A stretch of DNA of 64,000 nucleotides, from positions 2,561,496 through 2,625,495 of the forward strand of contig NW_020289975.1 in the NCBI RefSeq assembly GCF_003144245.1, read 5' to 3'. The notes under the pieces were generated by a model. That model did no database searches. It was not told the origin of the DNA and saw nothing but the letters and a program-made list of their open reading frames with translations. This document shows positions 1-12,888 of the stretch, in pieces. How positions within the stretch are numbered: the stretch's first letter is position 1; each line of letters begins with the position of its first letter. A program made the position numbers and the translations under genes. The stretch comes from Jaminaea rosea. Taxonomy: Eukaryota > Basidiomycota > Exobasidiomycetes > Microstromatales.

Positions 1-479
1 CGGTAAGGCACAGTGTGCCGGGCAGCTCAACAAGGACCGGTCCTGATGGCAAGAAGAAGACTAAGATGCCCAGGGTCTTTCCTCGTACGGTAGGCGGGAA
101 TGCGGGAATTGCGGGGAAGGTGGCGGAGGTGGTTGGCGCTGAGACCGGTACGGCCCGGCTCGGTGCCGGCGCATACGGTGCCGCTGGTGATGGTGATGCG
201 ACAATGCTCGATCCCTCACTTGCACAAGCACAGCCCGACGACGACGATGCGGAGCCCCACGAAGCTGCTGCCTCCGACGACGACGAAGAAGAAGAAGACG
301 ACAGTGTCAATGAGGACAATCTAGACGATGAGGAGCGGGAGGCACGCGAAGCTATGCGGGAGGTCAAACGCGAGGAGAGGCGACGTCTCGCACGGGAGGC
401 TGAGCTTGCGAGGAAGAGGAAGGACGAGGAGGGGAGACTCAGGAGGGAGATGGACACTATGGGGTTGGGGGTGTTCTGA
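1..479 (+). CDS. C-terminal part of an unidentified acidic/charged protein (5' end outside window)
   Basis: The reading frame is open from the left edge of the window to a TGA at 477-479, so this is the tail of a gene whose start lies outside. About 158 codons are visible. They begin with a Gly/Ala-rich stretch, pass through a strongly acidic run of Asp and Glu (roughly visible residues 80-110), and end in a charged segment rich in Arg, Glu and Lys that should form a single long helix or coiled coil, closing on MDTMGLGVF. Acidic plus charged-helix tails are common in nuclear and nucleolar proteins, but no domain is visible and I do not recognise the family. It converges on the SHB17-TS gene with only about 120 bp between the stops. 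The bases at 3-8 read GTAAGG, so a splice donor at the very edge cannot be excluded. Confidence 0.6.
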   Translation, partial: VRHSVPGSSTRTGPDGKKKTKMPRVFPRTVGGNAGIAGKVAEVVGAETGTARLGAGAYGAAGDGDATMLDPSLAQAQPDDDDAEPHEAAASDDDEEEEDDSVNEDNLDDEEREAREAMREVKREERRRLAREAELARKRKDEEGRLRREMDTMGLGVF

Positions 480-602
480 GAGTGCGACGTGGGGGCAATC
501 AGACACGTGTGTCATGAAGAGGAGTAGCATGTCCATTCACAATAGCATTACCAGTCGCTACCTTCAACTAATCGCTTCCCTCGCTCTACATGATGGGCCA
601 GC

Positions 603-2553
<1,951 letters not shown>

Positions 2554-2801
2554 AGTGGCCGGAATGAGGGTATGTAGATCGGTCAGAGGGAGGAATGACA
2601 GGATGTGAATGAATGCACTTTGCTCTCGTCCTGAGTCCTCAGTCGACCTTCGTCGTTGGCCGTTGCCGTCGCGCCACTTTGTGGCTGCACCCGCGTCGAC
2701 GCGGCCGGACAGAGTTGCCGCCGGCACGCAAGTCTCCTCCTTGACAACTCTCCGTTCTTCAACGTGCAAGCCTCCTAGTCGATCACGCACGACGGTCCAC
2801 C
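2554..2801. promoter_or_regulatory. Divergent intergenic region between SHB17-TS and the 391-aa protein gene
   Basis: This 248-bp stretch separates two divergently transcribed starts (ATG at 2553 on minus, ATG at 2802 on plus) and must hold both promoters. I see no clear TATA box or known operator. Confidence 0.4.
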
Positions 2802-3977
2802 ATGCCTCGCCTATCACCCGTTCCAGAGCCATCGACGCGCCGACTACCGCTGCCAGAGGTGGTACCGAGCGCGATCTCACCTCGCAGGCCACGTCGCAAG
2901 AGAGCGCTCTACGGCCTGCCCTACGAGGACGAAGACGATGAGAGGCAAGCAGCGAATCCCCCGTCGCAATGGCTGGGCAGCCACGGCGCAGATTTCCAGC
3001 CTTGGCCTCGAGCTGCAGATCAGTCGAGCTATGCTACTTCTTCGTCATCACACGCAGCATCACAGCCTCGTCGAAAGCGCTTGGAGAGCGATGCGCTTTA
3101 CGACGTCGTAGCCTGGATATCCGCCAGAGTCCTCAAGGAACGTAGACAAGAGAAGGGAGGACGTCGACATCGCTCGGCACCGCTTCGACCAAATCAAGAG
3201 GATGTCGACAACGACAGTGTCTCTGCGGCTGGCTCGATGTCTTCAGCACTGGGCGCGAGAAGTTCTACGTCGGCTTCGTTGAGAGGGAGTGGTCAGGACA
3301 GCGATGACGAAACTGAAAGTGACGGCGATGCAGAAGGATCAACGCTGGACAGCGACCTCGAAGACGCAGGATCTTCCGATTCTGGAACTACCACGCCGCA
3401 CGAGCAAAGCGATGCCCTCCTCTCCCCGCTCGTCCTCTCCATCCAATCAAGTCTCGAGACCCTCCTTACGTCTCTGGAGCAACGAAGACGCAGCCAGGTG
3501 CGGGCGCAATCCCACCGTGGATGGAAGCAGCCCCCCTTAGAGCCTATGACAGGTTCAGAGGTATTGAGTGCGCTAGAGAGGTTGGTGACCGACGAAGAAT
3601 CGCGCAGAGGTGGTCGTGAGGGGAAGGAAAGGGCTGAGAGCTGTGTGGGTGGGAGAGAGGTCTTGGAGGCTGTGAGGCGGATGGTGAAGGAGCGGGCGGG
3701 GGAAAGCGAGGAGGGTGTACACCAAGACGATGATGAAGGAGTGGAAGAAGTAGCAGAGAGCGAGCTGCCCAGCCAAGAGCCTGGTGAGAGGTTCGGCGAC
3801 CCCAGCGACGACGTCTCGATGCAGCACCCCAACCAGCAGCCGCAGGACGCAATACCCTCAGTGAAAAGACGCCGCCCTCCCCCCTCAAAGAATCAGGCAA
3901 AGGCAGCGACGTGGACACACTACGCCTCGAAGCAGGAGCAGGATCGTCAGCTCGAGAGACTATTGCTGCTCAGCTAG
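2802..3977 (+). CDS. Disordered protein of unknown function
   Basis: Single exon of 391 aa, with the ATG in the context CCACCATGC. The N-terminus is rich in Pro and Arg and contains basic clusters that could be nuclear localisation signals (RRPRRKR near residue 30; PRRKR near residue 90). A short segment around residues 95-115 (DALYDVVAWISARVLKERR) looks like an ordered helix. The rest is Ser/Asp/Glu-rich low complexity, with long charged stretches around 270-330 and a final basic/helical tail. I do not recognise a family. It could be a fast-evolving nuclear protein. It diverges from SHB17-TS and converges on the amidase gene. Confidence 0.65.
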   Translation: MPRLSPVPEPSTRRLPLPEVVPSAISPRRPRRKRALYGLPYEDEDDERQAANPPSQWLGSHGADFQPWPRAADQSSYATSSSSHAASQPRRKRLESDALYDVVAWISARVLKERRQEKGGRRHRSAPLRPNQEDVDNDSVSAAGSMSSALGARSSTSASLRGSGQDSDDETESDGDAEGSTLDSDLEDAGSSDSGTTTPHEQSDALLSPLVLSIQSSLETLLTSLEQRRRSQVRAQSHRGWKQPPLEPMTGSEVLSALERLVTDEESRRGGREGKERAESCVGGREVLEAVRRMVKERAGESEEGVHQDDDEGVEEVAESELPSQEPGERFGDPSDDVSMQHPNQQPQDAIPSVKRRRPPPSKNQAKAATWTHYASKQEQDRQLERLLLLS

Positions 3978-4167
3978 ACGAGCGAAAGGGAGATGAGCGA
4001 GTCCAGATCAATCTATTGGAGGCGGAGGCGGAGGATAATGAGCTGTTCTATGATACATAGTAGATTTCGATGGGTCAATCGCATGGATATGGTAGTTGCC
4101 TGCCAGGTGGCTACGCACTAGCGCGGCGGAGGAGAAACAGCGCCGCTTCATGCTTCGGCAGCTTCAA

Positions 4168-6288
4168 TCAATCCTTCCTCGCCGCAGCCTTCGCGTCATT
4201 CCCCCTCGCCAGCTGTCTCCTCGCACAGGCACCTGGTCCCCATCCATACTTCTGCCCGTCCCCCTTGGCCTCCCGCAAAGCATCGTCCACTAGCCGCATA
4301 ATACCAATCGCCTTCTCTTCCTCAAATTTGCGTGTCACAACCTGAACCGATACGGGCAGACCACGCATCGCGACTGGATCGTAGACCTTTTCCGTGTAGA
4401 GGGCGTGACTGACCATCTTCGAGCAGGTAGAGAAGCCGGGCGTGGAGAGGTAGGACTGCTGAGCCTTGGTGAGGGAGCTGCCGGCCTTGGTGGGCGGTAG
4501 AGCGTCCAGCTCTGGGTCCACGCGCGTGACTGGAAGCACGGTCACCGCTGTGTCCAGTACGTTGTAGATGATGGTGCTCACGGCCAGCGTGCTTAACTTC
4601 GCCGTCGCCCCATGTGGGACGGCTGGACTGCCTTGCACAGGACAAAGAATCGCATCGACCCCATACTCCTTCCATACCTTTGCGTCAAACTCTCGCTCAT
4701 ACTCGTTGCGCTGCGCCACAGTCTGGAAATGCTGCGCGGCCGTCTTCCTCCCGGCAGCCGTCGCACAGTAGCTTAGCGTATGATCGCGGACGACGTACTT
4801 CATGATCCAGTAGACCAACTTGCGTGCCCAACCTGGCATGCGGGCCAGAAGAACGGGGACGAAGAGGGAGGAGTCCATTGGTTCCTTCACTTTGCCTTGG
4901 CGAAGCGGTGAAAGGAGCCCATCGAACCCATCTGAGCCTACTGCGGCGAGAAAGGTGCGGAGCGCTTTCTTCGCTTGAATTGCGGCTGGATCGATGGGCA
5001 CCAGTTGGATAGAGTCGCCGTGCGCCTGCTGGAGGGCGGCGACCGTCTCGTCTATGCTGCGCACCACAGCCGGAGAAGACTGGACGAATCCGTCGCACGC
5101 GTAGTAGCCTAGCCGCAATGGGCGGCCACGGTTGGAGGCTACCTTGAGGGGCTCGAACCAGGCGGTACGTAGCGGCGATGGGCGCAGGGCTTCCGAGCTG
5201 AATTGATCTTGGGCTTCGCTTGGGTCTAGTGGCGAGTCGGAGGAGGGGTGGATGAGAGGGATGATGTGGCGCATCATGCTGCGGGGAGGGGGAAGCGGCG
5301 GGAGGTCAGCCTGACGTAGCGACTGACAAGCTAAGCATGCTCGGCACTCACAACTCAACATCGTCCGCTGAGCGACACATCTGTGCGACGCTGACATTGA
5401 TGGCCTCGAAGCCGTCACGTGCGCTCGCCGTACCTTTGCTCGGGATGCGGCCCTTGGTAGGCTTGAGAGCGTAGATGCCGCAGTAGCCCGTCGGGATCCT
5501 GAGTGAGCCACCGATATCACTGCCAAAGCCGGCCGCTGAGCCGTCAGAGGCTAAAAGGGCAGCTTCTCCGCCACTGGACCCGCCGCAGGTGTGCGCGGCG
5601 GAGTGGGGGTTGGTTGTGCGACCAAAGAGGGGATTGTTGCATTCGAAGGACAGCATCGTTTGAGGGACGTTGCTGCGGTCGCACAGGGACGAGAGCGAGA
5701 AGTCAGAGATCATTGGATTGGCAGGTGTCTTTCCTCTGCGCCTACTCACGTTTTGGCTATGACAATGCCGCCAAGATGAAAGACGATCTGAGCCAGGGCA
5801 GCATCGTGCGTGGCCTTGCCCCTTGCGGTCCAGCCACTGTACCCTAGCGTGGTGCTGAGGCCCTTGATGTTGAACTGGTCCTTGAAAGAGAAGGGGATGC
5901 CGTGCAGCGGGCCAATGACGTTGCCCGTCTCGCCAATGTAAGCATCGAGCTCACGAGCGCGCTGAAGAGCAGCCTGGAAGTTGGGCTCCGTAATCGGGTT
6001 CGAGGCCAGCTGAGCACGGCGTGCTGATCGTATGAAGGCTTGCGTCACTTCGACAGACGTCCACTTGCGCTCTTTGATCGCGGCTGAGAGGGCAGCAAGG
6101 TCGCTCGAGAGGATCTCGATGTCCCCGTCTTGGATGTCGATCTCGCTCGCCTCGAGCTTGATCAGCGAGGAGGATGTACGGTTGGCTGCATCGTCCAGAG
6201 GAGCGCAGAGAGCTCGCTCTCGATCCGCGATGTGATTGGCGCGAAGGGCCAAGGTGTGCTTGTTTGCACGAGGGAAAAGAGAGAGCAT
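4168..6288 (-). CDS. Amidase-signature hydrolase, fatty-acid-amide-hydrolase type
   Basis: Model: complement join of 6288-5750, 5672-5352 and 5278-4168, giving 656 aa. It belongs to the amidase signature family, serine hydrolases that cleave carboxamides. The Ser-cisSer-Lys triad is complete: Lys136 in FSFKDQF, Ser212 in GGSSGG and Ser236 in DIGGSLRIP. The 76 and 24 residue spacings are close to those of mammalian FAAH. The PLHGIPFSFKD and YALKPTKGRIP segments are also family hallmarks. Introns are 5673-5749 and 5279-5351, both with GTGAGT donors, and both restore the conserved sequence exactly. The ATG at 6288 is the first in frame; an upstream in-frame extension lacks an ATG. No signal peptide is obvious. 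The substrate cannot be set from sequence; yeast AMD2-like amidases and FAAH are the nearest groups. Confidence 0.88.
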
Positions 6289-7131
6289 CGTACGTATGAG
6301 ATGAGGGGGCTGGGACGTTTTGGAGGAGCGATGAGGATGAAAGGAGGAGATCGAGGGCCGTGTTTGTATATTGAAGGGCAACGAGTGCCTTGGCCGGTCT
6401 CTGATATGAGGGCAAAGAGAGGCAAAGACAAGGCAGAGACAAACCCGTGCGTCAGGCAGGTAGAGGTGAAACAGGAGATGTGGATCGAGAGAGTAAAAGG
6501 AGCCGTCACCTCAGTGTCGAGGCCGCTTCGGACCTCGGACCGGCTATCCGAAGGGTGTTGGTTGCTCTCGCTGCCGCCGATTCCGGTGCAAGCGCGCTCC
6601 ATCGTGCATCTCCACCGCGGCTTTGCTTCCTAATCACTCTTCCAGCTCGATTCGTTCCCATACGGTGCTCCCTATGGCTTGCTGACAGCATGGGGTATGA
6701 ACAGCAACCAAATTGGATATCACGGTTCTGACCCTCAGGCCCCGTGTCTTTGCCTGTAGCAATTGACGCCGCCTGCTGATTGGCGGGGTAAGATGCTTCG
6801 CGGCCAAGGTCTCGCGTTGTTAACCCATCTAACCAGGGCGATGACATGAGAACTCATTTCCCTACATTGCGACCCACGACGGCAATCTGCGCTCCGCAGC
6901 GGCTCCTGTCGCACACCAGACGTGGTGTATGAGCAAAGAGCGCTACATCCTCCCACGAGCAGCTTGGGGGGCTCTACCGTCTACGCTGGCCCCGGAGGCA
7001 TGCAGCCATCATCGAGCCGATGAGCCTTTTGACGATGGCGCATCCGCTGTGTCGAGCGGCATGCACAATGTCAGCGTCTCGACATCAATGGATTCGCCAT
7101 CCTCATCAGGACCGAGGACGGGTAGACATGG
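6289..7131. other. Intergenic, upstream of the amidase gene
   Basis: This 0.84-kb region must include the amidase promoter (minus strand). It contains several short open frames on both strands without family features or convincing starts. Nothing else is recognised. Confidence 0.4.
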
Positions 7132-9416
7132 ATGCCAGGTGATCCGCCGCCTTCTCTCCCGACTGCTGTCTTTGGCACGCTCGCACAGAAGGTTAGGCCA
7201 GGCTCTCAATGGAGTGCTGCTCCGATTGGTTACCTCACAAAGGCTCACAACGCGATGCTGATCAATCGTCTCAGCCGGTCAGGCTTCGGAGACGGTTCGC
7301 TGACGATGTCACAGGGCTACAGCATATCGCAGATGAGCAAGCGGCACGTCCTCCCTGCGATCCTTGAGTCTTCCTCTACATCGAGCCCTAGAGGCCCTTT
7401 GGAGGACGAGGAGATGGTCGACATCGACCTCGCTCTAATTCGGCAACAGCTTGAGCCATACAGGGGGTCGTTGCCTCTGTGCCTGCTTCGACAGGCGGCC
7501 AGTTGACATTGGCCTCCACGGTCTTAGCCATCCTGCGAAACTTGCATCCAAGGCCAACACTCGCTCGGCAGCTTGGCATCGCAGGCGATCTAGTCTTGTG
7601 GGTAGACAGCTCGACGAATGGACCTTCGTCTTGCCCTGACCGCATCCAGCTGGCCATACCCTTGTCCCTCTTGGAAGCACGCAATCCGCCCTTCTTGAGA
7701 TGTGAGCTCACTTCAAGGCCGTCCATTCGCACCTCACGCGCTGCTGGATGGTGTTCATGGTTGCTCAGATCATGGAGCACTCCTCTGGCTGATCTTCAGC
7801 TCAAAGCTTGGCATACCTTGCTGATTGTAGAAGTTCCAACACGAGTGACATGCCTTACACCCGCGTCAATTGCATCCGCCCAACGTCGGACAAAATCGTT
7901 TGCACTATCACATGGTGCTGGACCTTCATCAGGCACGACAGAGTTGGTGGGACAGGCGCACGAGGCTGTTGAGGAGGTCGATGACTTGGTGCTACGGCCG
8001 ATGAGGGACTTCTCAGCTCGGACAAGCTCGGAAAGCTGCCACGCTGCATTGAATCCTGGCTCGTGAAGCGACAAGCTCGTCCTGACGAGGACGATCACCG
8101 ACTCAATTTGAGCACGCTCCTCTCCTCTCAGCGTCTTACATGCTGGCAACCCGCGTACGTCGATTGTACGCTGGGCTCTGCACTTGCTCGACAGTTGAGC
8201 AGCATTGTTGAGAGGTGCTTCGTGATAGATGCGGTCGAGCTTTTACATGCAATGGCATCGCCTATCCTGAGTCATGTGTGGTAATAGCCTCACCGTTGCC
8301 TCGTACGTTGTGCACTCCTCGTCGCTGTCGTCTAGAGCATGCTGGCACTGAGATGGCATTCACGTTAAGTCAGGAGAAACGCATGTCGACCGTTGAGGAC
8401 GAGGCAAGCGCCAGTTGGATAAGTCCACACCTCTGACGATGCCGCTTACTCTAGCGAGCTGAAGGCGGCCAGCTTCTGGAGAGCTACAACGAAGTCGCCT
8501 CTGAACATCAGCTGAGTGCTGATGAGGACGATGGAGTAGGCGATGATAATGATAGGCAGTACGAGGGCGACCAGAGCAACGAGAGCAACGAGAGTAACAA
8601 GGACGTGGGATCGAGTGGGGTCAGACACCGCTCCGGCGCGACAGTCGCTGCAACCCCTCGTAGCCCAACAACCTTGTCTACCTGGACACACAGAGCACGC
8701 TGGAGTCAAGAATGCTGTGCGAGAGACATTGGGAAAGTCACACCGAGCAATGCATCACTTTGAGAACTGAGGACGTCATCGAAAGCACACGCCAAGTGCA
8801 GGGCTGGCACATTTGCGAGTCATTGTGGAAGCAGTGTCGGCGTCGTTGATGTAGGTCGGTGGTCTACCGGACCGTAACGCTCGCGACGGCCTGACTCGTC
8901 ACTCGGATGTCTGCCCCCGTCTCTGCTTCGAGTTCTCAGGGAGGCTCCCCTGACGGCCAAGAGAACTCCTTGAGCGATAAGCGATCCCCAGTCTGGCAGA
9001 CGGTGCTTTCCTGTCTCGAATCGTTTGCGGACGGGATATGTCATCGCACACGGAGCTCTCCAACTCGTAGCCAGTCTTTGGTCACCAGTGAAGACGGCAC
9101 GCCCTGCCGCTCATGCGAGATGCCGCGAACACATCAGTTTCGAAGAGTCTACAGAGGGGACGGGAGCGTCACTCCAAAGAAGGACGTGGAAGATTGTGCG
9201 TACGACTGCTTCGCTGCTACTTTGAGAGATAGGCTGGATGCGCCAACAGCGACCGCCAACTTGCATGCCGTGCCGTCGCCGTCGCCGTCGCCGACTGGCG
9301 ATACCATATCTCTGGACCTACCTCATCGTTGGGGCGCCATGCCGCAGAGGGTAAGCGCCACATCTAGCTCAATGCTCCGGCTCCCCGTCTTATCTTCCGA
9401 TGGTTGCTACTACTAG
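7132..9416 (+). pseudogene. Possible decayed protein-coding region, plus strand
   Basis: Several plus-strand stretches read like ordinary protein, but no single frame or obvious set of introns joins them. Examples are about 7132-7450 (ending near EDEEMVDIDLALIRQQ), 7480-7700 (ARQLGIAGDLVLWVDSS), 8000-8280 (LVKRQARPDEDDHRLN), 8480-8760 (an acidic Asn/Ser-rich piece) and 8907-9416 (169 codons from an ATG, including VWQTVLSCLESFADG). Frames change several times, and the usual GTGAGT-type donors of this genome are nearly absent. I infer an old host gene that has lost function, or a fast-evolving gene whose structure I cannot resolve. No domain, transposase or reverse transcriptase signature is seen. 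The part at 8907-9416 alone could be a short expressed gene. Confidence 0.3.
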
Positions 9417-10591
9417 CGATAGCTGATCATCAAACGGGATCGCCACGCCTTCAGTCTAGACCGGGCTTGACGATGTCCTACTCAGCATTCGCCTGCTATC
9501 AGCAACGCCTCAAAGCTGGATGATGCTGAACTCCGTTCGCACGCCAAGTCAGCTTTATCATGCTGAGCTCAAAGAGGGGCATGTGTGGGGTGCATGCTTC
9601 ACACATTGACATTGTTCGTCGTGCGTATGAGTGGCCCCCTGCACGTCGATGCCACCATGCCCCGCGTTGAGCTGACCGGCCGGTAGGCGGCCGGCGACGT
9701 ACCCCGCAATGAATCCTCGAGTTCGCTGCGTGCTACCCCACAAATGTCGCTCAATTCATGCTCCTCATGCTGCTGAGATACGAAAGGGTCCAGCTGTGAT
9801 CATCTCCTGAGTGTCCCGTGACCCCCTCTTGGTAACAGATTTGGCTGATTGGACCATGGTACTAACTTCATCGTCTGTTTGCCGTCAAGGCGCCGGCGGT
9901 GGCGGTTGAAGCTTGATGGTCCGCGCTGTCCTTGAGTGGCGGCAGACAGACAAGCGAGTTGCTAGGCCAAGATGGGACCGCTGCCCATATCGCCCCTCGC
10001 GCGTACCTTGTCCCGCTTTGAGACCACTGACCTCACTCTCCGCCTTGCCCTGGACCTTGTTCGCTTTGCCCGTTGGCCCACCGGCTATCTGCCTGATGTC
10101 GCCTCACTCCCATTACTCACTCACTGTATCGCTAAACCGTAGTCGAGGAGAGCTTCGCATCGTTTAGCAGAGCTAGCTGTGCAGCCGCTTCATGCATCCC
10201 TTGTGCATCGTGGTGCGGCAAAAGCAACTTTGAGCTCTTGGCCCTCTAGGCATTATCTCGGCGCCTTATTCCAAGTGGCGGCTTCCGAGCCAGGCCCAGG
10301 TCGCGCGCCACCGACCCCAGCGCGCAGCCGCGCACGGTCGAGATACGGTTGGACGGCAAGAGAGGGACAGGATTCAATCTCAGCAGACTCACTCCTTCGT
10401 AGCCGCCTTTACGCCTTTACGCTAGCTAGCACGCGATTGCATATAGATACGACCCCACACCGTCGTCTCTTCTTCCCTTCCCCCCCTCATCCTTCGTGGT
10501 CAACGACCGCCTTGACCCAACGTCCCTTCCCTTTACCATCCATCCACCCCTCCTGCCCTCCCCCCCCCCAACCCTTTACAAGGCATCCACC
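9417..10591 (+). promoter_or_regulatory. Upstream region and pyrimidine-rich leader of the amino-acid permease gene
   Basis: This 1.2-kb region ends at the permease ATG. A TATA-like CATATAGATA lies at about 10440-10449, roughly 150 bp before the ATG. Between about 10462 and 10580 the plus strand is almost pure pyrimidine (long C and CT tracts), typical of leaders of highly expressed fungal genes. No start-decisive site other than the ACCATG context is seen. Confidence 0.45.
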
Positions 10592-12412
10592 ATGCCCATG
10601 TCACACAAGATGCTAAGCTTCGTCGAGGACTTCAGGCCCAGGGACATGACGGCACCCCCGTCTGGACATGGCGACGTTACCACGTCATCGCCTAGCACTA
10701 CGTCGTACGAGATGAAGACTTCGGACGACCCAGAGAAGGCTACCGCCGAAGTATCGGAGATGACCCGCGAGGACTTCACTGGTGTGGGTCCTCATGGCAG
10801 CCCTGCTCAACACGGTGTCGTCACCGATGCCCAAGGTCGTCGATACGCCACGGCCGACACCGGTCTCAAGCGTAACCTCTCCAGCAGGCACATGCAAATG
10901 ATTGCCTTCGGCGGTGCCATTGGTACCGGTCTCTTCGTCGGATCCGGAGGCGCACTCGCTAAAGGTGGTCCGGCCTCGCTGCTTATGGACTTCATCATCA
11001 TGGGTGTCCTCCTCGCCTCTACCATCCTCGCCCTCGGTGAGCTCGCTACCGTCCTGCCCGTCTCTGGATCCTTCGCCGCCTACAGCACCCGCTTCATCGA
11101 CCCAGCCTGGGGTTTCGCCATCGGATGGAACTACTGGATGCAGTGGTTCGTCATTCTGCCCCTCGAACTCGTCGCCGCCTCCATTGTTATCGGCTACTGG
11201 GACCCTAACGAGAACATCACTCCTGGAGTGTGGATCACTCTGTTCATCATCCTCGTCTTCTTCATCAACTGCTTTGGTGTACGTGGCTACGGAGAATGGG
11301 AGTTTGCCTCGTCGGGTATCAAGATCCTGGCCGTCCTCGGTTTCATCATCGTAGGCATTGTCATCCAGACTGGTGGCTCCCCCAGCGGCGAGTACCTCGG
11401 AGCGAGGACCTGGCAGAACGGTGAAGCATTCAAGAACGGTTTCAAGGGTTGGTGCTCCGTCTTCGTCACGGCCTCCTTTGCCTTTGGTGGTACTGAGCTC
11501 GTCGGTCTCGCTGCCGCCGAGTCTGCCAACCCGCGCAAGGAGGTTCCCAAGGCATCCAAGCAGGTCTTCTACCGTGTCTTCTTCTTCTACATCATCACCC
11601 TCTTCCTCATCACCCTCATCGTCCCCTCTGACACGCCCGCCCTCCTCGGTGGCTCCTCCTCGTACGATGCCCGCGCCTCGCCCTTCGTCATTGCCATGGA
11701 GATCGGCAAGATCAAGGTCCTCCCCGACATCTTCAACGCCGTCATTCTCGTCTCCGTCTTGTCCGTCGGCAACTCGTCCGTCTACGGTTCATCGCGTACC
11801 CTCTGCGCCATGGCTCAGGTCGGCCTCGCACCCAAGATCTTCGGCTACGTCGACAGGAAAGGTCGCCCCACCTACGCGGTCCTCCTCTCCCTCGCCTTTG
11901 GCTTCCTCGCCTTCCTCGTCTACTCTGCCTCGAAGAACGACGTCTTCGACTGGCTCTTGGGATTGTCTGGTCTCTCGTCCATCTTCACCTGGGGCTCCCT
12001 CAACTGGTGCCACATCCGTTTCCGTCAAGCATGGAAGCTCCAGGGCAAGACTCTTGAGGAGCTCCCCTGGAAGTCGCCCCTGGGCACCTGGTTCTCGTGG
12101 GTCGGTCTCTTCCTCAACTTCATCGTCCTCCTCGCTACCTTCTACAAGGCTGGCTGGCCCATTGGCGAGGGCGAGATGTCGACCAACGAGCGTCTCGTTA
12201 ACTTCTTCCAGAACTACCTTGCCGTCCCCGTCGTCATCATCACCTACGCTGTCGGCTACTTCTTCATCAAGGGAGCTGGATACGTGCCCCTCGACCAGAT
12301 CGACGTTGTCACCGGTGCCAAGGACCCCCCTTCCCTCGAGCAGCTCAGGCTCGAGAGGGAGGAGGCCGCTATGCAGCCTTGGTACAAGAAGGTCAAGGCT
12401 TTCCTCCTTTAA
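10592..12412 (+). CDS. Amino-acid permease, YAT/APC family
   Basis: Intronless, 606 aa. A hydrophilic cytosolic N-terminus of about 105 residues precedes twelve predicted membrane spans, then a short charged C-terminal tail (ending WYKKVKAFLL). Family marks include GLKRNLSSRHMQMIAFGGAI at the first span with the GTGLFVGSG substrate-backbone motif, and the ELVGLAAAESANPRK segment. These place it in the fungal amino-acid permease group (GAP1/DIP5-like), plasma-membrane proton symporters for amino acids; the specificity is not readable. I chose the ATG at 10592 (ACCATG) because the open frame upstream contains no ATG. Codon use is strongly C-ending at third positions, which suggests high expression. 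It converges on SEC24. Confidence 0.92.
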   Translation: MPMSHKMLSFVEDFRPRDMTAPPSGHGDVTTSSPSTTSYEMKTSDDPEKATAEVSEMTREDFTGVGPHGSPAQHGVVTDAQGRRYATADTGLKRNLSSRHMQMIAFGGAIGTGLFVGSGGALAKGGPASLLMDFIIMGVLLASTILALGELATVLPVSGSFAAYSTRFIDPAWGFAIGWNYWMQWFVILPLELVAASIVIGYWDPNENITPGVWITLFIILVFFINCFGVRGYGEWEFASSGIKILAVLGFIIVGIVIQTGGSPSGEYLGARTWQNGEAFKNGFKGWCSVFVTASFAFGGTELVGLAAAESANPRKEVPKASKQVFYRVFFFYIITLFLITLIVPSDTPALLGGSSSYDARASPFVIAMEIGKIKVLPDIFNAVILVSVLSVGNSSVYGSSRTLCAMAQVGLAPKIFGYVDRKGRPTYAVLLSLAFGFLAFLVYSASKNDVFDWLLGLSGLSSIFTWGSLNWCHIRFRQAWKLQGKTLEELPWKSPLGTWFSWVGLFLNFIVLLATFYKAGWPIGEGEMSTNERLVNFFQNYLAVPVVIITYAVGYFFIKGAGYVPLDQIDVVTGAKDPPSLEQLRLEREEAAMQPWYKKVKAFLL

Positions 12413-12888
12413 GCAGGCAAAGCAACCAGCAAATCCTAGTCCCGTCAGCATACCAAATCGAATCGTCCCCTGCTCGTCCCGTATCCTTTTGTAGCTCGTA
12501 ACAACCCAGATTCCGTGCTTCTCTCGTCTTTTATCCGCCTCCTCCTGCTATCGTCGGCTGGCGATTTGCACAATGCTCGTAATCTCAATGAAAGCTACGA
12601 AATGCCACGAAAACCCTCCTGTGTGCGTGCGTGCGTGCGCGCCTCGATTGTTCAGCCTGCTCGTCTGCTTATTGTCTTTGCGGACGCACATCGAGCGCGC
12701 CGAACCGTAGGTGACGTGGTCAAGGAACCGTAGCGGCCCTCTACCGGCAGTCTACTGTCTACAGCGCGGTCAAGCTGGATCGCCTTCGTCAATGATCGAT
12801 TTGCAATTCTCTCGTAGCAGCAGTGACGAAACGGTCAATGAGCCAACGTCAATGTACAGGGCGAAGCGGTCCACGTGCACAGCTTCTC
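12413..12888. other. Convergent intergenic region, permease/SEC24 3' ends
   Basis: These 476 bp hold the two 3' untranslated regions. No gene, repeat or RNA is recognised; a short GTGC-type repeat lies near 12621-12636. Confidence 0.4.

Noticed and set aside
8571-8602. Hydrophobic minus-strand protein with ALVALVALV run near 8446-8709
   Set aside because: It comes from an imperfect 9-bp repeat (AGCAACGAG); the plus-strand reading of the same bases is more protein-like.
10496-10591. N-terminal extension of the permease to 10496
   Set aside because: It begins with GTG and runs through the C-rich leader; the ATG at 10592 has the better context.
11358-12494. 378-codon Ser/Pro-rich frame overlapping the permease
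   Set aside because: Out-of-frame shadow of the permease.
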